This document shows positions 47,715 to 59,911 of a DNA stretch of 64,000 bases, one piece after another. This stretch comes from Rotaria socialis (taxonomy: Eukaryota > Rotifera > Eurotatoria > Philodinida > Philodinidae). Location of the stretch: the NCBI GenBank assembly GCA_905331475.1, contig CAJNYU010001726.1, forward strand, positions 188,637 to 252,636. Reading direction: 5' to 3'. Positions within the stretch are counted from its first letter, which is position 1, and each line of letters starts with the position of its first letter. Position numbers and translations under genes: made by a program. The notes under the pieces are model-generated. The model ran no database searches. It was not told where the DNA came from and saw only the letters and a program-made list of their open reading frames with translations.

Positions 47715-50048
47715 ATGACACGACAAATGTGCCACGCCACGCATCTATATACATACAGAGAGGTAGGTTGTGAAGACAATGCTCAATTGATTGAAGTCGC
47801 TTATTTTAAGGTGTGCATACAAACATATAAGCAGCGTGCGTTAAAAATGAATAAGTGGTCAACATCATTACCGTCGATGATCTCATTGTGTAGTGATGTA
47901 CAATTTCAATTCGATCCTATGTTTATGCAACAAAGTAGAATATCAAGAGACACATCAATATCATCATCAAATAAAAATCTACATGATGGCGGAGGTTCTA
48001 TGAGCGATTTATCAATACTTATTCAAGCTGAGCAATCATTTCAGAATTATGATGAATATTCAAATAATTATTCATCATTGTTAAAACCATCCTGTTCATT
48101 GTTTAATACATCTATCGAACATGAAACAACAATACAAGCAGATCTATCTTCACATAATCACTATGTACCTGAGAACGAATTATTACAATCATTGGTTGCT
48201 TATGCGGATAGTTTTTATGTAGATCCTGCTGATTATAAAAGACAAAATGCAAAACAACAGCCCGTGGCACCAACATCAATTCCGACAATGCGAACAATAC
48301 CAAGGCGAAGAACACAATCATCAGCAGTTCATATAAAATCAATGGTTGAAAATGATCCACTAGCACGACATAAAAGTTGTGATGATCTATCAATAGCATG
48401 TACTGTATCAAGTCCTAGTAAGCCAACAACTGTGATACAACGAGAAAAAAATTTAGTAAAAAAACATTACACTAAATTTGTACCATCGAAATCGCATCCA
48501 CAATTCTTTTTCGCTACAAAAGCAGATGAGGATGATCATAATGAAAATGAAAATGAAAATGATAATAATAATATTAATCATGCTTTGGAAAGAATTCATC
48601 AAGAGAAACTAACCGACGATGTTATAACAACAGCAGCAGATGGTTCAAAATTTGAATGGGAATATTCATCAGATACAATGAACGAATTTAACAAACAATC
48701 AACAGAATTATGTCATAATTATGAAGCAACAACTAATATTGGTGAAATTAATAGGAATTATTTAAGAGATCTTGAACGGTCTTCGTCTATGGCTGCTTCT
48801 ATGGATTTTTCTCAGGAACTTTCTACACCAATTCCACCTCCACCCGTTATCATACGTAGGAAAAGTAAAGATTTTATATTTAAACAACAAGTTGATATAC
48901 AATTACTTCGTCCACCAACTCCTCCACCACCAGCTCCAATTATTATTCGAGAAGTTCGTCGTAAGCCATCTCAAATTCATAAGCCAATAACAATACATCA
49001 GAAACTAGAAAATACAGGCCAAATCCACATATCTAAAACACCATCTCCTATTATAATTCGTGAACGTCCACCACTTCCACCTAAACGGGAATATTCGTCC
49101 AAACCAACTATTTTGTATCGTCATTTACCAACTCCACCTCCATCGCCGCCAACTGTCATTGTTGAACGTCTTCGGCCACAGGCGTTAAATATCATACAAA
49201 AACCACCATCAATTTTAGTTGAAAAATGGTTACCGTATCCACCTGAACAACAACGTAAAATAATTTATGAGAAAGCATCACCGTTACCGTGGCGACATAA
49301 ATATCTTACTAATGAACAAGCAAAAAACATTATTGTCGAATATGACGATGTTAATGTTATTATTAATAAGGATGTAAAACAGCGACAAGAAATAAAACGT
49401 GTTAGGCCAGATCAATATGTACAACAATTTGGAAATTCATTGTATTCGAACGAAACCCTCAATCAACTATTAACTGATTTTACTTTTGCATCATACGTAT
49501 GTTTTGAGATTGTTTCTACCTTATTTTTTACCACTTATTATAATTATTTAGAGATAGTACCATCGAGTAGACTGGGGCTTGCCAGAGAGAGAGAGAGAGA
49601 GTATGTCTAAAATAGCCATTCGTGTTTTCAAGATAGCTCTAACTTTCTGTATGATTGCATTTTAATGCATTAGTAACACATCAACATTTGTCCGATTAGG
49701 CTGAAAACTGTTTTTGATAATAAGTAAAATTGTATGTATTCGACGTTTGCTTAGAACTTTCCATGAAATCTCAGTTTTTTTTTATATAAAAACAAATTTG
49801 GAAGTTCAGAGTTAAAATCAATGGTCCAACAAGAAAAATGATAGTATCTCATTCTGTAGTAAAGCTTTACTCTGATCGATTCAATTCTCATGAAGAATCA
49901 GACGTTGACTAAAAAGAGAATGCATCTTAAAATGATTCGCTTATAATATTTATTTCATTCCTACTCAAATATATTTTAGGCGAAGAACGAAAATCCAATT
50001 CTGTCACATCCAAGTTACTATGAAAATTATTCACCAATGTTTCATTGA
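47715..50048 (+). CDS. Proline-rich repeat protein, probable scaffold
   Basis: One large exon (47715-49496) plus a short last exon (49980-50048, reading AKNENPILSHPSYYENYSPM) give about 616 residues; a second in-frame ATG at 47848 may be the real start. Without that intron the frame runs into hydrophobic and RE-repeat sequence up to 49610, which looks spurious. The N-terminal half is polar and serine-rich. From about residue 370 a degenerate unit recurs five times: a proline run, then three or four I/V, then R/E (PPPPVIIRRK, PPPAPIIIREVRRK, TPSPIIIRERPPLPPK, PPSPPTVIVERL, PPSILVEKWLPYPPEQ). A conserved-looking end follows (NIIVEYDDVNVII, then RPDQYVQQFGNSLY). No enzymatic motif. I believe related proteins occur in other invertebrates but cannot name the family. 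Confidence 0.7.
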
Positions 50049-50695
50049 TTATTCGATCATTAATACTAGGACAAAAATAATGATAACCAAAGTGTCATTT
50101 TTTTGTCCTCGTCATGACAATCCCACTGAACTATTTACTTCTCTCTCGTTCAAGATACTTGTACGTGTGTACTTAAAAAAAACTACGAGAAGTATTCATC
50201 GTATTCTTATAAAACATTTATGTTAAGCTTTTTTTCGTTTTTGGATTATGCCGTGGAAAAGAAAGGAAGAAAAAGAAAGCTGAAATAATTTGTGCATGAA
50301 TTTTTTTATCTTTTCATTCAATTAATTCTAATAAATCAAATTTAGATATAAAAATAAATGTGGAAACTTCAGATTTCATCCGATAGTTATGTGTACTGCA
50401 AAGAGTGCATGGGACATATGGGTCATTCTAGAATGTCTGAACACCAAAATTATCATGAGAAACTAGGCAATTTGATTTCTGGATGGAGTTTTTGTGCATT
50501 TTGAGACGTTTTCAGGCGATGTTTCGTCAGAAAGCTACGATTTAGTTCAAAACTAATATCAGATTCAGAATCAGCGTTAAAAACTGAGCCGATTTATATA
50601 TGTTGTGAATAATTCTGAGAAAAATTTGTTTTTTGAAAAAATTCCCTGTACCCCGCCCCTCCTCAGGGATGGCCTGGCCAAAAATGACAATTTTT

Positions 50696-50880
50696 TCGAT
50701 AACTCAACCATTTCTTGGCGGATTCTTCTCATCTTCGAACTAGACCGAGATATTTATGAGATTGAACTGTGTGGAAAATTTCATCCCGATCTGACTCTCG
50801 TTTCGAAAGTTATCGTGTAAACGGCGGGCCGGACGGACACTGGGCGATTCTAGAGTGTACTCACTTTTTGAGTACACTAA
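50696..50880 (+). repeat. Dispersed repeat family R1, copy 2
   Basis: Shares with copies 1 and 3 the CATCTTCGAACTAGACCGAG segment, AAAATTTCATCCCGATC, GTTATCGTGTAAACGG, and the terminal stem GTGTACTCA-loop-TGAGTACAC. A GC-richer stretch (CCCCGCCCCTCCTCAGGG) just 5' may be part of a longer version of the element. Confidence 0.75.
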
Positions 50881-51233
50881 AAAGTAACCTATATAGACAC
50901 CTGCACACTCGCGTTATTCCAACTTTTAGTAATTGTACATTGTGTAATGAAAAAAGTTTCTTTCAGTTTCTTTATATAAAGAAAAAAAAACACAATGAAA
51001 AAATATGCAAAAATCCCTTGTGTTAGTTTCGAGATGGATCCAATTTGTTAATATGATATTTTTATGAATGAAATAAAAGAAAATCTAACGGGCATATTTT
51101 CAAGAGTTTCTTCTCTTGGTAACAAATTCTTTATTAAATGAATAGATCATCTTTGAAGTTGAATTCTATGAATAATTAAATATCGCTCAAATGACTTGTT
51201 GGTTTCATTTACAAGTCGTTTAAATTTTCTCAA

Positions 51234-51380
51234 ATGGTCGTCGAAGAAATTTATCAATATATGTTTTACATGCTGCCGATTTTCCTAATTAAATATGATC
51301 TCATCCTATATTATATCGAAGAGACAGTTAGATATCTTTTTCCCGGTAAGAAAATCTCAATAGAATTGTTTTTATTCTAA
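51234..51380 (+). CDS. Possible small hydrophobic protein or first exon
   Basis: 48-codon frame from an ATG, reading MVVEEIYQYMFYMLPIFLIK and on to IEETVRYLFPG. A good GGTAAG donor follows the proline codon near 51345, so it may be a first exon instead. No partner exon found. It could be chance. Confidence 0.2.
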   Translation: MVVEEIYQYMFYMLPIFLIKYDLILYYIEETVRYLFPGKKISIELFLF

Positions 51381-52737
51381 ATAAATGAAAGATATATGAA
51401 TAAATCACTGAATATATTAAATAAGTTTGATTTCTATTTTATGTTTAATTATGAATATGTAAAAGAAAAAACAACCGTTTACACAAATTAATGTAAATAA
51501 AGAGAAAACAGGAAATATATTTAATGACTACTTCAAGGAGACAGCAGAATAATTTCTCGAAGACAAATAAAAGATAGAAAGCAAATCAGCAAATAAGATA
51601 TCCGTAGGAAGTATGTTTTGTTCACCGTTTAATAATTCACAATCTTCTAGTCGGACAACAGAAGAAGAGAGAGAACAGTAAATCATCTTTGCTATTGGTG
51701 TGTTCCTCACGCGGATAATATTAACTTCAAGGATGTTCAAGTTTTAAAATTTAATGGCGAATTGCTTCTCTGGCTGTCATTGTCTTAGCACCTACAAGCA
51801 ATCGTGATTTTGTTTTGGAGAAAAATAAGATCTTTCTGAAGTTTAGTTACATACTTACACTGATTAGTGCATTGAATACAGCAATCAGCGTGAACGTGAG
51901 GGTACGACTAAACTGCAGTAGTACCCAATCAATGGACTCAATAGCACCATTTGTATTTAAAAAGTAGATCGCATTATGCATCAAATGTGACTTTTGTTAA
52001 TTATAATTCTATGTTCATATTGATTCCTCACTCTAGAATCAATAAAAAAGAACATTATTTCCATTTTTATCAGCAAGAATAAATTTTAATCGATAATCAT
52101 TGAACGAACACTTGAAGATTCTGGAATACTCTATTTTTCTAAAACTATCGAATAATCTTGTTCAAATACATTTGTCAATTGTAATGAAATAAAAAAGAAT
52201 TCATATACTCATTCCCAAATCGTGCGTGGAAGTGTCGCGTATAAGTTTCCTATATAATTAGTGAACACGACTGAAAGGCATCTGAATTTGTAAAAGGATA
52301 CTATTGTCAACAGATGAGCAATGTGATATAAAGCAAACGGTTTTTATATTAGATATCCTGTTTTAAGGTTTCTTAATATCGAAATCAACAATATTCTGGG
52401 CTCATCTTCATATCTCATTTGCTTTCAATGATATTTTTCAATATAGAAGAGGATCCAACAGGGGGATAGATAACATGGCTAGAGAAAAGATTTAGATCCC
52501 AGATGAAATTATCTTAAAACATTGACCTTATAGTCGAATATTGACTGTATGTTAGATTCAATCAAGAAAAATTAGTTTAATTTCAACTTTCAATTTTATG
52601 CCTTGCAACAAAGAAAATATTCGAGTTTTTCCGACATTTAAATATTAAAAAATTCAATTGAATATCTTTTAGTTTTATTCATATGTAAATATGAAGAATT
52701 TACAATAACAGAATTTTCTAATATAATTAACGTATTA

Positions 52738-55056
52738 TTAAAGCCAGATTTCAATTGCAATGGAAGAAACTCGTAATCGAAATGGTCGACTAAGTGGATA
52801 ATGATGTAGTTGTCGTCGGATTAAATGTGGAAAACGAGGTGTATCAGAGTATTTCGAATTGGAGAAGCTGATACGTAGCACAACGAGTTTTTTTGTAATT
52901 GATCAACAAGTAGATAAATAAGAGTAACAATACGTTTTGTAGATTTGTTTTTCCCATCAACAATACTAGATGGTGTCCACCGCCATCGAGCATATGCATC
53001 ACAAATAGAAAATGAAAGTTTCTTCAAGTTAGGTAATCGATTCGACAACAATGTGCAAATTCGTTGAGCATTTTGCAATGTCAATGTTATATCGAAGATC
53101 TCAAATGATTTTATCTAATTAACAGAAAATATAATTTATCTCAAGAAAATAAAAATATTATTTTAGTTATCTAATAAGTTGAAATCTTTAATCTTTTTCT
53201 TTCTACATTAAATTTTAGGAAAATATTTTCTTAAAAGAAAATTTGAACATTCGTTCAAATAAAATTTAGAGAAAAAATAGTTTCATTGAGATTTTTCTCT
53301 TAAAATAGAAATAGAAATAGAAATCGTTACTTGTTGATTGATAAGAGTTGCGAGATTATGATTATTTAATATTGGTCGCAGTAACATTCCTCTATCATCA
53401 AACAAATCTAGTGTGTGTACATTATAAGCCATCCTTAATATTGATTCCAACGTGGCCGCAGTAAGAACATTACTATGATTGATTGAAATATTTGTTATAG
53501 ATGGCCACGGAACTAATGATGATATAGAACTTCTACAATTACCGAGATCTCGAACACAACTGATCTTCTTATAACCACGCAGAGATAATGTATCAGCGCG
53601 TGGAAATAAATCTACTGGATTAATCGGCATTTGACAGCACCTTAATAAGAAGAGAAAAAAAGATTTCTATTAATCTTTTATATAAATAAATATTTTCTAG
53701 ATACTTTTCAAGATTTGTAGAGAATATGTATGATGAAAGAATTGCGTTATTGTATGGTAAAGTATACACTCTAAAACAATGATATGTTGAACCGGCATCT
53801 TGATCATCAAATTCTTGAATGAACACCCTCGGTCGCTGCCGATGAATAAATGGAACTTTAAAAAATGAATTGAAAATTATTTTTTCTTCAAAGTCACCCG
53901 TAATGTATAATAATAGATTAAGAATACAAGTTGCCGTTGGTCGGAGACGATCGATACACAATTGTTGAATAATGTCACCTGATATCATCAACGGATCAGA
54001 AATTGATGTAAATGCTTCTGATTTTAATGACAAACGACAAAGTTGGCCGAACACAGATGATAAAAGTGCAATAATTCGATGAAAACTTATGTTATTCATA
54101 CAATTTATACGTAGACGAGATAGATATCGAAGAAGATGAGCATCAATAGTAGTACGCAACCTAAAAAGATTCATGTAATTGGCAATTTTATCAATGTCAG
54201 TTGTTACTTACAAGATTGTATCATGTGCATCATTCTCATTACTATCTCGATCTTTTATGCCAAAAAAAAAGATTCTCGATGAATGGTATACATAATAGTA
54301 AACGCTCGAGAAAATGTGACGCGTATACCAATAGTCAATGTACGAAGATGATTTGTATTTAATAAATTCGGCAAAGCTATTTGATATTATAATGAATCGT
54401 TTTCTACTTGATTAACATTGATATCATTATAATCAAAAGGAAGTCGACAAATTTTTAGAAGAGGCATTCTTGAACACACCTATTATTAAATTAAGAGAAA
54501 TTAGATTTTATAAATCGTTATATCAATATGCTTTTGCTAATAGAAAAAGAAATCAGAATTCCATAGTGAATCAATGTAGTTCTTTTCTTACCTTAGCTAG
54601 ATAAACTCCTTCGATTTGAAGACAATTGAATGAACTAGATGACGTCACATCAACTAATAAAATATTTAAGTGTTTTATTACATGATTGCGCAATAATTTA
54701 TCGAATTCATGTGGTTTAATGTCAATCAGATGTAAACGTTGAAGCAATGTTATCTGATGATACTGAAGATAAGATGAAACAAATGACCATCCACCAATAA
54801 CATGGATTAATGTTAAACGTAATGAGACAACCCGACCTCCTATTAATTTCAAGATATTTTGACATTGATCATTAAACATCGATAATGACATTGTTGTATC
54901 ACCAATATGAATGTTCCATAAATATTCATTTGATATGACTCTTGACAAACGTTTAGTCAATGAAAACAATGATTGAAGAATATCAACTGGAGACAAATAA
55001 GCAAAAATTTCATAAAGAATATCGTCAGGTAAAATTTCGAATGAACTAACGCTCAT
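52738..55056 (-). pseudogene. Damaged F-box gene of a multicopy family
   Basis: Five exons can be laid out: 55056-54592 (F-box, FEILPDDILYEIFAYLSPVD), 54479-54212, 54160-53705, 53640-53331 and 53114-52738, ending IAIEIWL. Junction phases fit apart from three lesions: an in-frame TAA at 54387-54389; a nine-A run (54262-54270, nine T in the coding strand) that is one base short; and a seven-T run at 52888-52894 that is one base short for the C-terminal LVVLRISFSNSKYSDTPRF segment. With those repaired the product would be an F-box protein with LRR-like repeats (LHLIDIKPHEFDKLL, LSLRGYKKISCVRDLGNCRS). The two homopolymer breaks could be sequencing errors; the TAA cannot be explained that way. A 118-bp MITE sits about 100 bp upstream of the start. 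Confidence 0.75.
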
Positions 55057-55152
55057 GTTTTTTTTATATTTCAGTTGTAGATTCATACAGAGTCGTTGTA
55101 CACTGACATAGGCTCCAAACAGACTGAACAAAGTCAGACAAATTAAGGGGTC

Positions 55153-55270
55153 AAACAGACTAGAAAAAGTGAATTAACTTAATTCTGAATTAACCGATCT
55201 AAGTCGGAATAGATCAATCACGTTGCTTCTTAATTCAACTTTAAGTTAATTCATATTTTTCAGTCTGTTT
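55153..55270. mobile_element. 118-bp MITE with 6-bp target duplication
   Basis: Ends are AAACAGACTAGAAAAAGTGA and the inverted TATTTTTCAGTCTGTTT, with imperfect pairing over about 40 bp that includes GAATTAACTTAA. GGGGTC flanks the element on both sides (55147-55152 and 55271-55276), a likely target site duplication. A further CAAACAGACT lies at about 55116, possibly the end of a related insertion. Confidence 0.75.
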
Positions 55271-55411
55271 GGGGTCATACACAATGGCATACTTCCGTCT
55301 ATTTTATTTCACGCATCATTTTTTTTTCTCATTTCTCTTTCTTTCCAAACAGATCAACCTGAAGAAACACAAAAGCATTATGTAGTTTTTTGTTTTAGCT
55401 CTAAATATAGT

Positions 55412-56842
55412 CACTGATCCAAATTCCATCACCACGTTTAAAATTTGCCGTAGAATCCCGGTATCTCAACTTTCCTGCGTCTGCTTGAGCTCATTTTTGA
55501 TATCGGGATGGATCAAACATTTCTCTATTGATTTACGTGATTTTCATAAAAAATCAATAAGATTTGAGCGAGCAGCAGCTGAAACACAGACCTAATTTCA
55601 ATTTTGTTCCGTTCTGTCCTCTTCCTAATTCCATCATTTCCAGCAAAAATATACAAATTCGTCGAAAAAACCATATTTTCGGTCATAAAATCGTAATTTT
55701 TCCGATTGAAACTCATGTGATCAGATTCATCACATCGAGCTCTATCTATTGATATGCTTTTCATCTCAACCAGACGGCATCTTCATAATCTTTTCCGTGT
55801 TTTAATCGAAATTGTCTTGTGATAGAATTTTCTTATGCGTCATAATTCCATCACCCCAGCTATTTTCTCTTCCTTATTTCATCACGCAAGCAAAAATACA
55901 TGGAGTTTCGGTGTTGATCAGAAAAAAAGTGTTGGCGATAGGTGAAAGTACAGAATTTCATTGAACAGTTGGAACAAAAAGTGTAGACACAATCAAGGGC
56001 TATCGAAATCTATGACGAGCAGCAGAAGTTTCCATTTCGCTATTGTGAATTTGAGGTTATGAGTAAAACTACCTATTTTTCAATGCATTTCATTTTTCTT
56101 TAGTTTATTACTGATCTACGTCGCCCTTCAATGGTCCTGATGAAATCAATAGTTCATATTTCACTAAGTAGCATTCAGCATCATTGGAAAATAAAAAGGA
56201 GAGATATTACATCTCTCTCTAATTGAGAATATGTAGCGTCATTACATTGATTAATCCAATAGTAATTAATGTGACTTAAACTAATTTTTTTTAACACAAT
56301 TAGTCAACACCGAAATTCCATGTATTTTTGCTTGTATGATGAAATAAGGAAGATAAAATAGCTGGAGCGATGGAATTAAGACGCATAAAAGAATTCCATC
56401 ACAAGACAATTTTGATTAAAACAAGGAAAAGATTATGAAGATGCCGTCTGGTCGTGATGAAAAGCATATCAATAGATAGAGCTCGACGTGATGAATCTGA
56501 TCGCATGAGTTTCAATCGAAAAAGTTACGATTTTATGATCGAAAATATGTTTTTTTCGACGAATTTGTATATTTTTTCTGGAATGATGGAATTAGGGAAG
56601 AAGAATAGCTGCTGTGATGAAATTGGGAAGTGAACAGAACGAAACAAAATTGAAAGTAGATCTTTGTGTTTCGACTACTGCTCACTTAAATATTGTTATT
56701 TTTCGATGAAAATTATATGGGTCGATAGAGAAATGTTTGATGCATTGTGGAATCAAAAAATGAGTTCAAACGGATGCAGGGTAGTTGACATATTTGGGTT
56801 TTTTTGACAAACTTTCAAAAATTGTGATGGAATTTGGATCAG
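55412..56842. mobile_element. 1.4-kb foldback element
   Basis: Left arm about 55412-55920 and right arm about 56303-56842 are long inverted copies of each other. Outer blocks ACTGATCCAAATTCCATCAC and inner blocks such as GCAAGCAAAAATACATGGA or ATAGATAGAGCTCGA-like segments match in reverse complement. The identity looks like roughly four in five bases. The spacer of about 380 bp has no transposase frame. The structure is that of a non-autonomous foldback transposon. Exact ends and target duplication are not certain. Confidence 0.8.
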
Positions 56843-56949
56843 TCACTCTAGTCATTTAAAATAAAATAATTTAATGTTATTGTTCAAACTTAATTTAAAC
56901 GAAAAATCGAATGCGGGCTTCTGCAGCATGAAAGCGATTTTTCGGGACT

Positions 56950-57510
56950 TTTTCAAACGAATACGGGTTTTCGGGACCGAGGAACTCGAGCCTGAGTTCC
57001 ATTTCCCTCGAAATCTAATTGATCAACCAGAAACCAAGAGAAATCGAGTTTTCCAGAGAATTGCTTCCCACGGGTAATTTGAGGTGGAGATCCTATCGGT
57101 TGGCCAGAAACTAACGGAAATTCAACTTTCTGAAAAATGGTTTTCCACGGGAAACTCGAGCTAGAGCGTTCGAATCCGACCTCCATTTTGCAAAAATCAA
57201 GATCGCAATTGATTACTGACCGATTAATAACGCGTCAAGAAAAAAGCCGCTCATATTTGAAGTTCCCACACAGAATTACGCCTTGGAGACCATTTCTCAT
57301 AAAAGTCGTTTTCTATTGATTCCTCTCCAACCAATAGGGTTTTGAGGCGAATAAAGTTCAAATCCGAACTCCGCACGTCAAATTGCCTATAAGCAGCCGT
57401 TTTTTAAAAAACTCGTTTCTAATTGGTTTCTGGCTGACCAATTGGGTTTCGAGTGAAATAGAGCTCAGGCTCGAATTCTTCGGTCTCGAAAACCCATAGT
57501 AGTTTTGAAA
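56950..57510. repeat. Second, GC-richer palindromic element
   Basis: GGGTTTTCGGGACCGAGGAA and CTCGAGCCTGAG on the left reappear in reverse complement on the right (57421-57510). Inner blocks with GGTTGGCCAGAAAC and AATGGTTTTCCACGGG also have inverted partners near 57290-57345, giving a palindrome centred close to 57230. Within the left arm the CCAGAAACYAA unit is repeated, so each arm may contain a short tandem. It is more GC-rich than its surroundings. Confidence 0.7.
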
Positions 57511-57589
57511 CAAAAAATTTTGATTTGCGAAAATTGGAATAAGGTGATACTTACACAGAAAACTGCAGAAAATAATGATATTTATTGCT

Positions 57590-57763
57590 GTAACTCAGTA
57601 AATCCTTGACGAATTTATCTCATCGTCGAACTCGACTGAGATATTGATGAGATCATTCGGTATACAAAATTTCATGACAATCATATGAGCCTTTTAGAAA
57701 TTATCGTGTTAACGGCCGGACATACTAACCGATTCTAGAGTATACTCACTTTTTGAGTACACA
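57590..57763 (+). repeat. Dispersed repeat family R1, copy 3
   Basis: Matches copy 1 closely: CGAACTCGACTGAGATATTG, then a CAAAATTTCATGACAATC block, then TAACGGCCGGACATAC, with the terminal stem GTATACTCA-loop-TGAGTACAC (one mismatch). It lies about 80 bp after the palindromic element. Confidence 0.75.
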
Positions 57764-59911
57764 ATAATTTCATTTTGATATACTATTGCGAGTAATACAA
57801 AATCTCAATGCTTTAAAATAGATTAAAAGTAAAATCATCAGAACTGCGATATTTTAAAACTTCTATTGAAGCAAAATATTCTGTCAAGTTGAAAATAACT
57901 AAACACGATAGGCATATGTTGAATCGACACGTCTTGGCGAACTATTCTATAATAAATATGGTTTATGAACGCTCAAGTGTTGTTTGAAAATTTATTAGTA
58001 CCATTAAAACATCAATAAACCTATTATATATTCGAATAGATACGAAATTATGGAATTCTAGTGAATATCCTTAAAATAAAATAATTTCTTTTTTGAACTA
58101 GTGAACTTCGATTATTTTTCATCTACTAATTTTAGTAAGTAATATTATACTTATTGATAGTATAGAATAACCGCCAAAAGTGATTTCAACTCATTACTAT
58201 AGCGTAATTTATTCATTTTGACAAAATACAGACAATTATAGCATCACATATTAAATAAGAAAAGAAAAGAAAAGAATAAATTTCAGTTAAGAAAAAAAAT
58301 TGGAGTATTATAATATATTTAAAATTCAACTATTTGTTGAAATTACATTAATTTCCATGGAGTAAGAGCTAAAACTAAAAGAGAATACCAGAAATGCATT
58401 CGTCATAGAATAAAATAATTTACAACAATGATAACGCCATTTTTTTACGGTCAGGTTCCTGTGCAAATTGTTTGTTCTCTCCATATCTATTTAGCTGCAC
58501 ACCCTCAACATAACGAGCAATAGCTAGACAATAGATGATAAATAATATATTCAAATACTTAAAAATAGAAATGAATCTTCTTCTATGAAACTGCTGGCGC
58601 GCAAGAGAACCAACACGAATAAAACCTAGTTAACAATTGATGACATGACTATCGTTATTACATTCGAAGATGGCCATTGACTATTGTTTGTCTGTTTCAT
58701 GAGAATGCATCACTATTAATAGATACAGAAACGCAGAACGAAAAAATCTAGGGTACTAACTAGATATTTTCGCTATGAATGACTAACTAATTTTAGCGAA
58801 CAATGACATAATAATCTTTGTCTTCACTCTTTTCACTTCAATAGCTTTAGTCTGCCGAAGAAAAAATAATGAATAAAGGCCCGTTTATTAGAATAAGCTC
58901 TGCGAATATCTACTTTTATCAAGTAGGCTACATTTGTATATCTATAGAATGAATTGAATGTTGCATGTATAAATCATACAGGTATCGCTCAAATAGTAAA
59001 CATCAATTTATTCATTCATTCATCTCAACATGAAGCAATAATTTAGTCGAATAGTTTGGCAAAACTTTTACATAGAAACATTCTAATTATTCATCTGATA
59101 CTTCTGAATAAGTTTATTATATATCGCTTTTTTTATATGATATGCAAAATAAAACAGATCTATGATAGTACATTTTGGCATAGTCTAAATTTTTCGAGAA
59201 TCATTATCATGTATATCATCATTGTCTTTCTTCTCATGTAATCAAAATACTTTTGATAGCAAGAAACAATTGAAATTGTTCAGTTATTCTTTCTTTAATC
59301 ATGCAATGATCATGCTACAAAAATAAAACGGTTGAAATACATTCGATCTCATAAATTAGATATATTTCTTGATAACTAGCAATTTTTTTCCTAATTCTCG
59401 TAAATAAATAGTAAGTAATAACTTCCCTTGTATCACTTGGTAAACTCTGTTTCATATTTGTTGATCAGACAATGAAAAAGTTGAACGTACAATATCATTC
59501 TTTTTTGTAATAAACGTTTCTTAATTATTTAGTTCAATCACATATAATCATAAATTTCGAAAAACAAAAACTTTTTTCCTTGTTGTTACGATACCGACTT
59601 TCGCTATGAGGATCTAAAAACTCGAAGGAAATCTACGATAAAATATTTTTTTGCCAATATAGATCACGACAAATAAGGTATTGATGTATTAGATTCATCA
59701 GTTTATTAAAAGATATTATTTCCGTATTTGTTTGTAGTACATCCCTTCACATTTTATTATAAGAACGTCAACCGATGATAATAAAATATATGCGATTACA
59801 AAAGCCAAATAAAAAGAACCGAACCAATTATCTGATGCACCACTAATGAAAAGAATACCTTTCGCATCATAACTATATGTGTATAAGTATATATATATAT
59901 ATATAAAAGGA
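57764..59911. other. Intergenic region downstream of DCTN2
   Basis: AT-rich with a short GAAAA repeat near 58259. No gene, tRNA or long repeat recognised. The frames at 59056 and 59716 look like chance. Confidence 0.5.

Larger units (their letters stand above)
50049..52737. other. Intergenic region between convergent genes
   Basis: Lies between the 3' ends of the proline-rich gene and the damaged F-box gene. It holds R1 copy 2 (50696-50880) and a 48-codon frame at 51234. Otherwise AT-rich, with no recognised feature. Confidence 0.5.

Noticed and set aside
49497-49610. C-terminal extension of the proline-rich protein
   Set aside because: Follows a good GTATGT donor, ends in a GAGAGA simple repeat, and a better last exon exists at 49980.
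54373-54407. Mini-intron removing the TAA in the F-box gene
   Set aside because: The only GT-AG pair gives about 31 bp and shifts the frame.
57160-57380. tRNA or tRNA-derived SINE
   Set aside because: GTTCGAATCCGA and GTTCAAATCCGA resemble a B box, but no A box at the right distance and no cloverleaf were found; they are parts of the palindrome arms.
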